Assembly (NCBI GenBank): GCA_022315425.1
Contig: JAIUPT010000010.1
Coordinates: forward strand, 744,001-808,000
Length of the DNA: 64,000 nucleotides
Direction of reading: 5' to 3'
Source: Pseudevernia furfuracea
Taxonomy: Eukaryota > Ascomycota > Lecanoromycetes > Lecanorales > Parmeliaceae
This document shows positions 34,745 to 46,387 of this stretch, piece after piece; position 1 is the first letter of the stretch, and the number at the start of each line of letters is the position of its first letter. Both the position numbers and the translations under genes were made by a program. Under the pieces are notes generated by a model that was given only the letters and a program-made list of their open reading frames with translations, made no database searches and was not told the origin of the DNA.

Positions 34745-35479
34745 TCACCGTTCAACCTCCCCACCCCTCCCCTCCCACTCCATCCACCCACCTTTCATAT
34801 CCCCAGCTTTGACCCCCACCCACTCCCTCGCCATCCTAGCCGCAGCTCTACTCCTCACCCCAGCTTTACAATAAAAAATCACCTCCTCCACCCCCTTTCC
34901 CTCCCCACCTTCCCCTCCGGATCCCGCTTCCCCATCGACACCCGCGCCATCAACCCGAACCTCCGCATCCAACCCGCTCCCCGCCTCCCCCTCTTTCGCT
35001 CCCGTCGAGTACGGCGACTCCGACGACGATCCCCGGACCGCCCGCGGCTTCTCGAACCCGAACCGGTCGAAAAAATCCGCGCCGCCCAGCCAGAACGCGT
35101 CGGGGTTCGACGTGATGGGCATGGAGTACGCGCCCGGGATCCGCCCCGACTCCCGCACCTCGGACGGTTCGCGGACGTCGATGATGATGGTGGTGCTGCT
35201 GCGGGAGGAGGGTGCGGGGTCGGCGGCGGTGGTGAGGGATCGGACTTCTTCGAACGTGTAGGGTCGGGGCGCCGAGGGTGCTGTTGTGCTGGAACGGTGG
35301 CATTGGCGTTGGCGGTGGGGGGAGGATGGGGATGGGGATGGGCGGGGAGGGGGGAGGGGCCGGAGGGGGGCGCGGAGGCGGAGGAAGCGAGGGGCGGCGG
35401 CGGCGGGGGCGGCGTGGATGGGTCGTTGGCTTAGGGGGCGGATGATGGCTGGGACGAGGGATGAGCGTGATGGCGTCAT
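34745..35479 (-). CDS. Rhodanese-domain sulfurtransferase, probably mitochondrial
   Basis: A single exon of 244 residues from the ATG at 35479; the frame extends upstream only with a TTG. The N-terminus is arginine/serine/alanine-rich without acidic residues (MTPSRSSLVPAIIRPLSQRP), like a mitochondrial presequence. The rhodanese domain has TYTFEEV-type entry, IIIDVREPSEVRESGRIPGAYSMP, the fungal-specific FWLGGADFFDRFGFEKP, and the active loop FYCKAGVRSRAA with catalytic Cys. A Gly/Glu-rich insert lies before the active loop. The gene is strongly GC-rich compared with its neighbours. Confidence 0.88.
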   Translation of the reverse strand: MTPSRSSLVPAIIRPLSQRPIHAAPAAAAPRFLRLRAPLRPLPPPRPSPSPSSPHRQRQCHRSSTTAPSAPRPYTFEEVRSLTTAADPAPSSRSSTTIIIDVREPSEVRESGRIPGAYSMPITSNPDAFWLGGADFFDRFGFEKPRAVRGSSSESPYSTGAKEGEAGSGLDAEVRVDGAGVDGEAGSGGEGGEGKGVEEVIFYCKAGVRSRAAARMAREWVGVKAGDMKGGWMEWEGRGGEVER

Positions 35480-36993
35480 TGTGATGTTTTGGGAGTTGTA
35501 CTGGACGAAGACACGGAGAGAGAGAGCCACTGGGAGCAACCGTCATCGCAACTCCGCTGTCAACCGACGTTTACCCGCCATGACTTCCTAATCCCACCCA
35601 ATACTCACAACTTCGACAGTCTGGCTCGTCCAAGTGTGCTTCTTCTCAGGCTCGTCAGTCAAGCCCACTGTGACGCTGCTTGGTGAAAAGGGTGTCGAAG
35701 TTACCGTTGGTACGAACACCGACCGGCGCTCTCTATGGAATGGAAGGGAGACTGATACGATACAGGCTGCAGAACATTAAAAAGTGCAAAGATGTAAAAA
35801 GCGCCAAACCCATATCGTTGGACGTTGAGGATTCCGACGCATTGGACGCTGAGGTTGGCAAAGTTGATGGTGAGGCCCGATTACAATCTTTGTATACAGC
35901 TGTGTCAAGGAGATTTTTATTGCCATCAGCTTGATCCCATACCCCTACCATGCCCTCGTCATGAAGTGTGCAATCAGGAAAAAAATGGTCAATCTGGTCA
36001 CGATAGGCTATATCAGCCCGTCCATGGAAGGGGGGCTTGAGAAAGAGAGAGATCGATGAAGCTGGGCATTACGGTCATGAAACGAAATCTGGACTCGAAC
36101 CCAGGTTATGAATCCTCAGATCCTCACGTCATCCTCCGAGCAACAAGACCTCACCTGGGCCATTTTCTTCTTCCCCAAAACAAAGCTTCGAAAGACACCG
36201 ACGAAAAAAAGCACCGCTGCATCGGTCTCTTCTCCGAAACGAAGCCATAACCCCCTCGTTCCGACTCCTCCCGATACGCTCTTTGCGCGAACCCTCGGAA
36301 AAGGAAAATGGCCTACGGAAAGAAGGCGAGCGGGATCTCTCGTCTTTCTGCAGCACAGATCCGAAACCCAAACATGCGGACGGCAAGCATGAAGCGCGAA
36401 CGGGCACTTTGTGTGAGTACCGCGATCCGAACGGTTACTCTGCGATGGCGAAACCCGTAGTAGGCACTCCGTGCGCTGTGGTCGTTATGCAGGTGCTGGA
36501 GGGGAAGCTGCCAAAGGGGGCTGTTTGGCGCCGCATACGCCAGAGATCTGTGATCCGCTGAGGGAGGCAGTTGAGGGGGGCGGGGAATAGAGATGGTCGA
36601 GAAGACTGTTGCGTGGGTTTGAGTGTTGGAGATTGAGGTTACTCGGTAGGTCCAGAGCCACGAAAACGCTATGCTACCTAGATAGGCGGGCGAAAAAGAG
36701 CCCCCTGAATTTGCACCATAATTTCCGGGTCAGTACAAGCATGCCGGCACGGATTATTCGACGATGTAAAGGCAAGAGCAACAATGGTTGTACAAAAGCA
36801 TCTGAGCACTTGATCATTTCTTCTCTACCAGCTTTCGCGAACAAAAAAACAAGGAAGGGTACACTGCAACGCCGATGCATGAAATAATGATCCCTCCCTC
36901 ATGGCTCGGTGCAGATATGGTATCGCATACATAGTCTCCCAAACCAACGCCACGCCGATACCAGCCAACTCTCCTGCCTCAAGCCGACTAACC
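35480..36993. other. 1.5-kb region without a recognised gene
   Basis: Several open frames of 60-95 codons exist but none has a recognisable pattern or consistent splice structure. A short GA run occurs at 35514-35524. A T-arm-like stretch near 36090-36110 does not fold as a tRNA. A noncoding RNA cannot be excluded. Confidence 0.4.
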
Positions 36994-39791
36994 CTAGATC
37001 TTATACACAATACCATCGCTCTCGGAATACCTATATCACCAACAGTTGTTAGCCCATCTTCCTAGACACCAACTATGACGCAGGGAAAAGGGCTAAAACT
37101 CACATAATCTCATTCCTCTCCTGCATCCCCTCCAGCGCCCTCCCCGCTTCCGCCAGCCCAAACTCCGCATCCCCTGTCCTTCCCAATCTCTCATTGACTG
37201 CCTTGACAAGCGGCTCCACGTCCGCGCTCTCGTTTTGGAATACACTAGTATTCACCAATTGCCCTAATGCAGTCCGGAAGACACGGAGGCGATTTGCGCT
37301 GATGGGCCGTTGTGAGTCGCCGTTAGTGGTGGCTTGGCTATCGTCTCCTTGTGAGGTCAGGAGCTGAGATGCTGGCGCTGAGGACGCGACAGACATCTGC
37401 GACTGCGTTGTGCGGCCGTTGGTGCGGGGGCTGGCAGTGTACATGTCCTCGTTGTCCGAGTCGCCATCGCCGTCCACATCGCCGCCGTTGTCACCATTAG
37501 TAGTAGCACCTCTCGTTGTCGCAGTGCCGTTAGTGCGTGTGGTACGACGAGTAGTGCCATTCCTCCGAGGCGCTTCCTCTTGATCCCCGTCTTCATCGTC
37601 GTCATCAGAGGAGGAATCAGAAGACATTGCATCCGCATGACTGACTTTCCTTCGCTTCTTCCGCTCGTCCTCGACCACTTCTTTGAAAAGAGCGAAGCGG
37701 AGAATCGACTCTGCGGCTTCGGCATCTTTCTCTTCTACCTTGTGTGAGAGACGAGCTTTGGCGTGAGCGGTTGCAAGACGGATCAGCGTTTCGAGGGTAC
37801 GAGCTGTCATAGGAGAGGTCTTGCGCTGATTTCCTTCCAGCTCGTCGTTGCGAAGTGCGGAGTAGGTTGCTACGATGTGGTCTGCCGCCCCTTTGGTGAG
37901 GACGGGTTTACGCTGTAGCTTGGCGTACTGAATATATTTCTTGATGAAAGGGATACTCAGCACGTCAACTCTTCGAGCGGCGCCACGGCCTGAGGTTACG
38001 GTTACGCCAGCGTGGAGCATGATGTTGAATTTTTCGTAGACCGTTGTGGGTTGGCTAGCATCTTGTTCTTCGTCAAGGCCTACACCAAGGGTCTGATATT
38101 GCTGTTCGCGGACTGGGGCACCTTCTTCAGTGCCAGGCTGGCGATATCGATGCATACGGAGGACGTGTTCGGAAATCTGGCGGTCCCGGAAGTCATCGAT
38201 GTCGTCTGTGACTACGAAGAGAAGATCAAAACGGGAGAGTAGGGAGTCAGGAAGGGCAATGTTGCGGTGCGGATCTTTGTGAGGGTCATATTGGCCGTAG
38301 ATTGGATTTGCGGCTGCGATAACACTGCAGCGGGCATTGAGAGAGGTGTGTATGCCCGCTTTGGCAATGGTGACGGTTTGCTGTTCCATGACTTCGTGGA
38401 TGGCTACTCTGTCGATGTCGCTCATTTTGTCGAACTCGTCGATACAAACGACGCCTCGGTCTCCGAGAACCATGGCACCGGCTTCAAGACGTCGTTCTCC
38501 TGTTTCTTTGTCTGAGGTTACTGCTGCCGTGAGACCAACGCCTGATGATCCTCGGCCGGTCGTTGCAATTGCCAATGGTGCTGTATTTAGGACGAATCGG
38601 AGCAGCTGAGATTTCGCTGTCGAAGGGTCTCCGACCATCAAGATGTTGATATCTCCTCTTAGATGTGTACCATTCTCCAAGTTCTTCTCCATACCACCCA
38701 ATAGCATGAGCAGTATTGCTTTCTTGATGTGATCATGGCCGTATATACTCGGTGCCAGCGACTGTGATAACAATTCAAAGACATTCTTCTTCTTCGATAC
38801 TTTGTTGATATTTCGAATATCCGTATCTGTGATTGCCGACTGAGCGATACCCCCACCCGACTTAGAAGAGAGCATGATGACATTGTTTGCCAATATCAAA
38901 GTCCTGAAAGTCGCACTACCTTGACCGGCATTGCGGTTTCCCAAGGACCGGTAGATACCAACGAGCTGTATCCGATCTCCCGGCTTGACCTGATCTACCA
39001 AATCATCGTCCATGATCACGTCCACACCTCGAGGAAGCTGTCCTGCTGGTGCACGCTCTGGCATCTCCTGTATCGATATGGTTTGGTGATCTCTGTAAGT
39101 GCAGTAACCGTATTCTGTGATGAGCTATTGATTGTCAGCGCTTCTCATCAAAAACAGACACGGCCCCCAGAATCTTACCGGCTCTCCATCCTCGTCCTCC
39201 TGTGGATACACACTTGTGCTGGCGGCTCCATTCATAGTCATCGTCTGATCTCGGTACTCCCTGAATCGAAAAATGTTCTTCTTTTCATTATAGTGCACAC
39301 TTTTCACCACTTTTGGGCGGACTAAGGAGCATTTCGTAACAATTCCTTCTAGCGATACCATATGATTGAGGTGATTGGAGCTGAGGGTTCGAGGGTTGCA
39401 AGAGGATTCGCCAAATGAGCCAACGTAGGCACAGTAGTACATCTAGCATTTGCAATCAGCCCTAGTCGACAAAATTTGAATGAGGCCTACTTACGACATC
39501 ATCAGACGCCTCCCTTGCAGGTCTGTTAGGCAAGGCGACAATCGTGTTCTTGAGCGCTTGATCGAACGCTTGAGAAAAATCGAAAGGCGCTTGAAGCAGT
39601 CCATCTGCCAATTGTCTATTATGTGTTCTAATCTCATCAAGGCTAACAGTAAGTCTTCGAAGACCTCGATTGAGCATGAGTATGATGTCCGCGCGGTAGC
39701 TTCGAGCGCTTTGGTCGCTGGGATCCAGGAACTCCTCTGCCAAGCGTATGCGATCCCGTACTGCTTCATCGCGAAGTTGTAAGCCGTCCAT
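36994..39791 (-). CDS. MCM3: DNA replication licensing factor Mcm3
   Basis: Exons 39791-39495, 39442-39179, 39124-37104 and 37030-36994 join in frame to 872 residues. The first three carry the MCM N-terminal domain (VSLEGIVTKCSLVRPKVVKSVHYN). The AAA+ core has Walker A GDPSTAKSQ, Walker B CIDEFDKM and arginine finger SRFDLLF. An acidic Ser/Asp/Glu-rich linker follows, then a winged-helix end. The last exon is only 12 codons and restores the conserved tail MYSESDGIVYKI. Mcm3 is part of the MCM2-7 replicative helicase. Two MluI cell-cycle boxes lie about 90-100 bp upstream of the start codon. Confidence 0.97.
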
Positions 39792-40193
39792 ATTTGGAGA
39801 ACACGAATGGGTAATGAAAGTCGGGGGTTTTCTTTGAGATATGTACTCTAGAAGATACGAGAGGTTGAAGTCTGTATAACGCGTTGAAACGCGTTCCCTC
39901 GCGTAGCGGCAGGTTTGTATGTATGAGTTGCCGTAATAAAGTGGATCAGCTAGTACTATTCGGAATTGGTTCCGACGAGGGACTACAGAAATCTTTGCAT
40001 TGGACTTTGCGTTTCATGAAGGATTACAAGATTGTGGCTCCACTCCGTCATTTGGAAGAAAGACTTGGATCAGAATATAATACATCCCCGAAGGCCGGAA
40101 AAAAACAATGTCTCTGTGAGCGTTCTTTCATCTTTCATCTTTCATCTTTTCATCAATCGTGACATCGTTCACAGCCTCGTCGCTGCTGTCGGA
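39792..40193. other. Intergenic region between MCM3 and the receptor gene
   Basis: 402 bp. It contains the MCM3 promoter with paired ACGCGT boxes and, at about 40124-40155, a small TTTCATC tandem repeat. Confidence 0.5.
39879..39894 (-). promoter_or_regulatory. Two MCB elements (ACGCGT) upstream of MCM3
   Basis: Perfect ACGCGT hexamers at 39879-39884 and 39889-39894, exactly 10 bp apart, lie 88-103 bp upstream of the MCM3 ATG. In yeasts this motif is bound by MBF and drives G1/S transcription of replication genes including MCM genes. The hexamers are seen; regulation is inferred from the family. Confidence 0.75.
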
Positions 40194-41579
40194 TCATTCC
40201 ACGACTCTGTCAAAGATCTCTCCTCCCTCTAATCTCGCACCGTTCCCTTTCTCGACAGCTTTGGGTACGTCAGCCCAATCAATCATTTTCAAAAACTCCT
40301 TATGAGCCTTCTCTACTCCCACCACTCCACTCCTAAATCCCAAGCGACGTTCATCCGGCCTCAAGACGGGATACTGAGACGAATCGGTGCTTTTGGAGTG
40401 GGACATCCCGCTCGGTCTTCGGCTATTGCGGACACTCTTCCAGCGCAACAGCGCTGGGAACGTAGGCAGGCAGGCGCCGAGAATACCCAGACAGACCTCG
40501 ACAACGGCCCATACACAGGGCTTTACGTCGGACCCTGGTCGCTTGTAAGTGCTATCCCGCAATAAGAACTCGATACCTCGAAGCCAAGATCTTACATGGT
40601 GCGTCCGAAAGCGAGATATTTGCCATTTGAGGAATTCGGTACAGACTGACACCACAAGTCCTTCACGCCTTCGGTCAATGTCATCCTTCTCGAAGAACGG
40701 ATCTGGTAACTTACAGGCTTCCAAGTGAAAATACACCAATGAGCTGTAACTTTCTGGCTTTATCGGCGTGGAGACGCCACAGGAACGGCATCGGCAGGCA
40801 GAGTGCAATAATATCAGTGAGCGCGTTCAATGAGCCCAAAATAATGAACGCAGTGTTCAGGTGAATGCATTGGCCCGGCACTGACAGGTTCCAACTCGCA
40901 TTGATTGGCCGACACTGAAAGACGACAAGAAGGTTCATGGTCAGGCCGCAGCAAAACACGAAGCCGCCAACGATGCAGATGACAATCTTGAATCGAGGAT
41001 CCGGGAAGAGTCGGCGATAAAGTAGCAAGATGGACAACTTGACTGCTGTAATTGCAGCGTTGTACAGCTCCTCGGTGGCGATCACCCACTAACATTAGAG
41101 GTAAGCGGGCGTTCAGCCAAACATGATATCGAAGACTTACTTTAGCGAACGTCTCGGGGTTCTTGAGAAGGACCGCATGTTTCCCGCCTCCGTAATGGAC
41201 GCCTAATCGACGGGGATCTCTCAGTATGATGTCGCCGTATCCATTAAGGTAGGAGTACATACACATTAGACCTCCTGCGACCTCTCCAGCTGCAAGTAAC
41301 TAGGTGACAACATTTGCGCCGGTCAGCCATCTCTTTTCGGCAACGAGAGCACTGATGGCGGGTGTGTGTATTCGAAGAGAATCTCACCAGTGCAACGATG
41401 GTCATGTAGTCGTCCGCTAAGATTGGAGCTTTGCATAGTCGTCGAGAAGAAAATCTCAGGACCACTGCAACAAGGGCAATAACGATGCATATGCTGTGTG
41501 ACACAACAATATCGTTGGAGCGATCCTGGTGGATATGTGCAAGTTGATATTGGATCTCTTGTGCATTTGGTTGGGCCAT
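40194..41579 (-). CDS. Pth11-type seven-transmembrane protein (fungal rhodopsin-like domain)
   Basis: Five exons, 41579-41388, 41299-41141, 41088-40715, 40660-40596 and 40534-40194, give 376 residues in one frame. Seven hydrophobic segments are seen. Family markers include WVIATEELYNAAITAVKLSILLLYRRLF, VFQCRPINASWN, IALCLPMPFLWRLH, GVFSLGSLTCGVSLYRIPQ (rebuilt across intron 3), APWSDVKPCVWAVVEVC across intron 4, and GACLPTFPALL. Such proteins are plasma-membrane receptors or transporters often expanded in plant-associated ascomycetes. Ligand unknown. The extracellular first-second TM loop looks longer and less conserved than usual. Confidence 0.85.
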
Positions 41580-43949
41580 TGGACGACGTTGTCAGCAGCC
41601 CTGATAGAGACTACAAGGCTGACGGTTTAAAAGGTTGTAATTTCGATCTCAGGAGATGCTTGGTCAACAAAGAAGAAGCTCGAGTGTAAAGCTCACATGA
41701 AGCTGAGGTGCGCGACGGAGGAGTAGGGCTTTATGTTGCTGGATGACTCTGGAGTCTCTTCTGGTGAGAGATTTCTTGAAGCATAAAGATTCCATTCAAG
41801 AGTAGGCGGGGACCGTCGGTCAGTACCTAGGTCGATGAGCATCGAATTGGAATAGAATGCACCGTTGGTTAGTGTGTTGCGGCTCGCTAGCGCACGGCCC
41901 AAAGCGGGGGGTACCTGTCAAGAGTACATCTCAATGCATGTAGGTTACTAGTCGGTGATTATCGTACTGCGTTGATAGGTAGGCCGCGCCATAGCTGGAG
42001 TTGAAACGAGGCACTTTTGGCGAAGCATATACGGTACGAGTACTCGGATCATGACTGCACGGCGTTCTAGAAGGTGCCGCATTCAGTGTTGCATGGTGTG
42101 CCATGCCTGAGGTATTACTATTGATTGATGCAGTGTTGTCGGTGGCGTGTATGTGGCGTGCAACGATGCAGGTCCTTTTTCATATTCCCCCTCCATAATA
42201 ATAAATCTTGGCATCTTTTACGAGCACAGATGACAGAATTAAACGTTGATTAGATTGCCGCCTCGGCTAAATAATAAGATCTCGATCTTGCATCAAAAGA
42301 ATCAAAAAATCCAAAAATCCAAAAAAAAATCATACAGTAGCTAAGTCTGCACGAGTAGAGTTGAGGCACCCCTGGCCAGCCGCGTGTCTCTCCATTACGC
42401 AGTCCACCAGTATTCCAGCAATAATTTAGAGCTGCTGCATGACATAGGAAAGCCTACCGGTAGCCGTTATGGCGTTCTTCGCTCGAAAAAACAATAAACG
42501 ACCCCCATAATAATCATCGCTAACGTACCAGTCATTCTTCAGACTTCAGGGCCTTCGCATTGATACTTGACCGAAAGAGGCTGTCTAGAGACCCTGCAGA
42601 TGATGATAGGCTCAGAATGAAAGAGTAACAGGTCGATCTTCTCAATTAGGACGATCAGGCTACCTGTTCCAACGAGCGCATATACTACGTGCATTGCGCA
42701 TTGTGCATTGAAGCGCACCACACTCCACTTAGCAGCAGCAGCTGATCAATACCTATTACCCTTTGAAACCTCAACACAGATGTCTTTTCATCCATTTGCT
42801 GGATCCGTGCTGATAGGAAATAGGAAAACGAGAAGTCGATAAAGATAGGAGATAGGTATCTTTCGACATCCGATTGTTCTAGGCTCGCCGAATGCTCAAT
42901 GACCTATTCAATGACCTATTCTACGACATCTGCATTGCTGCAGGTACCATCAAGGATTCTTCGCGCATCTCACAGATCAGGCCCCCCAATGCAAACCTAG
43001 TTCTCCTCATAGCAAGTGGCGTTGTGGATGACGACACAATCAAGACTAGAATCTGTTTTCTTTTCTTTTCCTTTTTCTTTCACATATGCAGCAGCCTATT
43101 GGATGCGAGCTCGAAAGCTAGGACAGCTTTTCTAAGGTCATCTTGGCATCGTGGGCATGAAAGAAAATAAAGTTTTGTGTGAGCTTCAGAGAATATCTCC
43201 TGTAAAACAAATGGCCAACCCGAAATAACGCCCTCATGGTATCGCTCATGGAAATATAGGACTGAGTCTTCTGGAAGACCTTCCACCTGTGTCGGGACAA
43301 GATATCCATGGTGCGTACACAGAAAAGAAACGCTCCAGAAGCCACTAACATTCTTGCTTTCAATCCCTGCATTGCAAAGAGATACAGAACAAAGGCATGT
43401 CCAAACGAGCTCGATTCGACGAAATCGACAGTATCGCGGTCTCGTGGACCTCTAACACCAAATGATAAGTTCAATCCGAAAGGACGATCTTTCCATCGAG
43501 GCAAATCACACTTTGCCCATTGGTCATGCGCACAGATACCTGCATAATGCCAACTAATCCACACTGGGCTGGGATCAGTCTCAAGCTCGATGCGCGATCA
43601 TATCAAGAATAAACCCTGACTCGTTGAATCCAGCTCGATTGCTGTACTGAGAACTAGGGGAGACAATAGACCCAGTGATGCGATGTTTGCACGCGTGGTG
43701 GCCATTGCAGAATTCTGCTGGTTGAACGTGTCAATAATAAGCTATGCACTACAGAGTACGTAGTGAATTTTCACACGTGGGTCTGTGAGCGGACATTCTC
43801 CACCTTGGTAAAACCATTTCTGAATGACAAAATAAAATTCTCGCTCTAGCTTTTCACTGGACAAGTCCCCTTCGAGCAGACAATAATCCAATTTAACCCA
43901 CGAGCGCATTCTAGGTAGTACGTGAGGCCACTCGCCCGTTGCAAGGCAT
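41580..43949. other. 2.4-kb gene-poor region
   Basis: No gene recognised. An antisense open frame at 43118-43564 (148 codons, no ATG at its start) has no family pattern. AT-rich and A-rich stretches occur at 42180-42350. This begins a gene-poor block that extends to 46.4 kb. Confidence 0.4.
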
Positions 43950-44739
43950 CTAGACTATGTCAAGATGTAGCTTCCGCAAAGTAACTCTCTCGGCTCTGTG
44001 TCTTTCCAAGAACTGTACCAAGTCATCCTCTGTGGTTCCGATGCCGGATAATGCCACCTTGGTCAATCTGAGCCAAACATGATCTGCAACGAGACCTATC
44101 AACACGAAACCAAAATTGGTGTCCACTGATCGAGGTTGATCTTGAGCTTTCTCGAGGTCATCAGTCTGTGAACGGGTCTACAAACCGTCCATTCATCATG
44201 AATGTGCGGCACTCTTGTAACTCGGCGCCAGTTTCCTCGTCGTCTTTCCGTCTTGATATTCGAAGCCTGAATTTGCGGCGATAAAGTAACCGCCAAAGCC
44301 GTCAAATCTTTCCCCGGAGCACCGAAAGAATTTCCAGCTGATATCCCCACATGCGAGTGTTTGCAGCTTGATGCCTTCGTTGTGCATGCTCAGCAAGACG
44401 GCTTGTAGCTGCAGAATGCCAATTGCGTGCACATCCAGATGGCAACCAGTTGCATGAAGCAAACCGGAACCTAACCCTTAACCCTACTACTGGAGCGAAC
44501 GTAATGACCGTGCGCCATTGTCATACGGAAGGTTGTGAGGAGACAAGGGTCTTCGAGCTCCACCTGATATCGCGAGCTACTTGCTCTTTCCTGTATGAAC
44601 GGCTTGATCCGTTCATGTGCTCGGACCAGGCTTTGTCGAGTGCTAGGCGATCTTCATCCGTGGCGTCTTCCCTGAGGACCTGTGGTCTCCTATTCAGATA
44701 CTCTGAATGGTAAGACCCGTTTTTCCCACTTTGTTCCAC
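43950..44739 (-). pseudogene. Degenerate F-box/LRR-like protein relic
   Basis: On the minus strand three reading frames in succession show pieces of one protein. These are an N-terminal piece LDKAWSEHMNG, a middle piece IKLQTLACGDISWKFF, and a C-terminal piece DHVWLRLTKVALSGIGTTEDDLVQFLERHRAERVTLRKLHL ending at 43950. The last matches the leucine-rich pattern (LSGIxTTEDDLxxFLxRH) of many fungal F-box proteins. Stops and frame shifts break it, and the start is not found. A short telomere-like tract (44470-44485) lies inside. I treat it as a pseudogene; unusual splicing is less likely. Confidence 0.5.
44470..44485. repeat. Short telomere-like tract (CCCTAA-type)
   Basis: CCTAACCCTTAACCCT, two and a half imperfect copies of the fungal telomere unit, inside the F-box-like relic. 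Too short to be more than suggestive of a repaired break. Confidence 0.5.
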
Positions 44740-46387
44740 CCTGTCTTTCGAGTAGATCCCCTCGTAACTTCTCCCACACGTACGACTGCCGGAATGATGG
44801 TCATGATCAGGACTGTTTGAAAAGGGACCCTTGGTATACTCGGGTATTTGACCGTGTCGTTGACTACTTTTAAAGGGATTTCGCCTTGGGAAATTAAGGT
44901 AACCTTAGAGTACTCTAGGGTCCGAGGGTCCCTTCCCCGGGTTCCGGCCCGAAGCCCTGCTCGACGCCCCCCTCTCGCCCCTGACGAATCCCTTTCAAAT
45001 TTCCAGTTCCTTCGCAGCGACGTCGACCTCCACCCATCCCCATCGCTCACTTATAATCAACAGTCGCGCTAGCCGATCGGGAAAAGACTAGAAAGTTAAG
45101 AAGATATTCACCCACAATAACCACCTCCGTTGTGTCAGTTGTGACCCTCATAATCACTTGCTGGCCAGCGAGTACTGTCCCAATAGACCAATTTTATGAC
45201 AATTGATATGCAGATCCCGAGTGTTCTCTCTCCCGCAAATTAGACAAGCTTTTGAAGTGGATGTGGCCTCCCAACCCAGGTCAACTGCAATGTGCCCACA
45301 TTCTACGGACAGACGTGCATTTCTGCGCACCAATATGCACGTCCGTCCTCTCGGGCCATACAGATAGTGTCCTTTCAAAAGTCTCCTACTAGCTTACGGC
45401 TGTTCCGCTACCCACCAGCACGAAATCGGAAGGTCGACTATCCATCAAGGGTCAGAGCCCATCGAAGAGGTGAGATCACTTCGAGATGTCTCGCAGTCGC
45501 TGTTATTGTACGTCAGACACTGCAAATTCTCCTAAGAGAGCTTGTTTAGCGTTGCCTGCAGAGGTGTCTCGACTCCTTGTCTTGTAAGAACAGGCGTTTT
45601 CATACACCCTGTAGCCCTGGCTGTGTACTTGTCTTATGCTCTGACTGATCAAGCTCTTCTCCCAATGTTGTAGACGACATTATACTCACAATTGCCTTCG
45701 CGCTCTGTCATAGCTTCGGGCCTCAATGCGAATTGGATACGCTATCGATTCGTCTCATCTTAGCGCTTTTCCTCGCGCCAGAGGATCAGTGATCTCAAGA
45801 CTGACGGTGTCTTATCGCCTTGCTGGATTGGCATCACGTTCACTGAGCAATGAGTACAGCTTCGGTGTCCGAGTACGAGTCAGACAGACACGCGCCGGAT
45901 TATATTTATGTCTCAGTATGTCTTGTTGTTGTCGCGTCACATCAGACTCGAAGCACGCCTTCAGCCCGATTCAACACGACGTGGGATCCCTTAGCTCACT
46001 TGCACACTGCGAACAGTAGCTGAAGGTTCGTTCGTAGCTAGCAGGACGTACACCTGGATCTCGGATCTGGCGTAAGTGACAATGTTAACATCTCCTTTAA
46101 AGACTTTGGGGGTTTCAAGAGCTACTTTGACTTTATGTTACAACACCTCGTGGTTGAATGCCAGAGCCAAGTGCCAATGATATTTGACCTAAATGCTGAG
46201 TAATGTGGGGCATTTACGGATACCGGCATGGAGGTTTGCTTCGTCGTCCCGTTGAGCAAACTTCGAACAGTGATGTGCCATGGAGATGAGCATATGCGTC
46301 TTTCGAGGAGCATATTAAATATTCAAAACACGCTCTTCTTCAGTAGCATCCTGGAAGGAAAGTACAAATCATTAAAGCGTAAGAGCA
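44740..46387. other. 1.6-kb gene-poor region
   Basis: No gene recognised. A minus-strand 74-codon frame at 45154-45378 contains CLICGRENTRDLHINCHK, a CxxC...HxxxC spacing that could be a zinc-binding remnant, but nothing supports it as a gene. Confidence 0.35.

Noticed and set aside
36075..36130. T-arm-like stretch (GGGTTCGAGTCC on the minus strand) suggesting a tRNA
   Set aside because: The T-stem pairs poorly, and no acceptor stem, D-arm or anticodon stem can be formed around it.
43118..43564. Minus-strand open frame of 148 codons
   Set aside because: It has no ATG at its start, no recognisable motif and no consistent splice partner. Chance is likely in this low-stop region.
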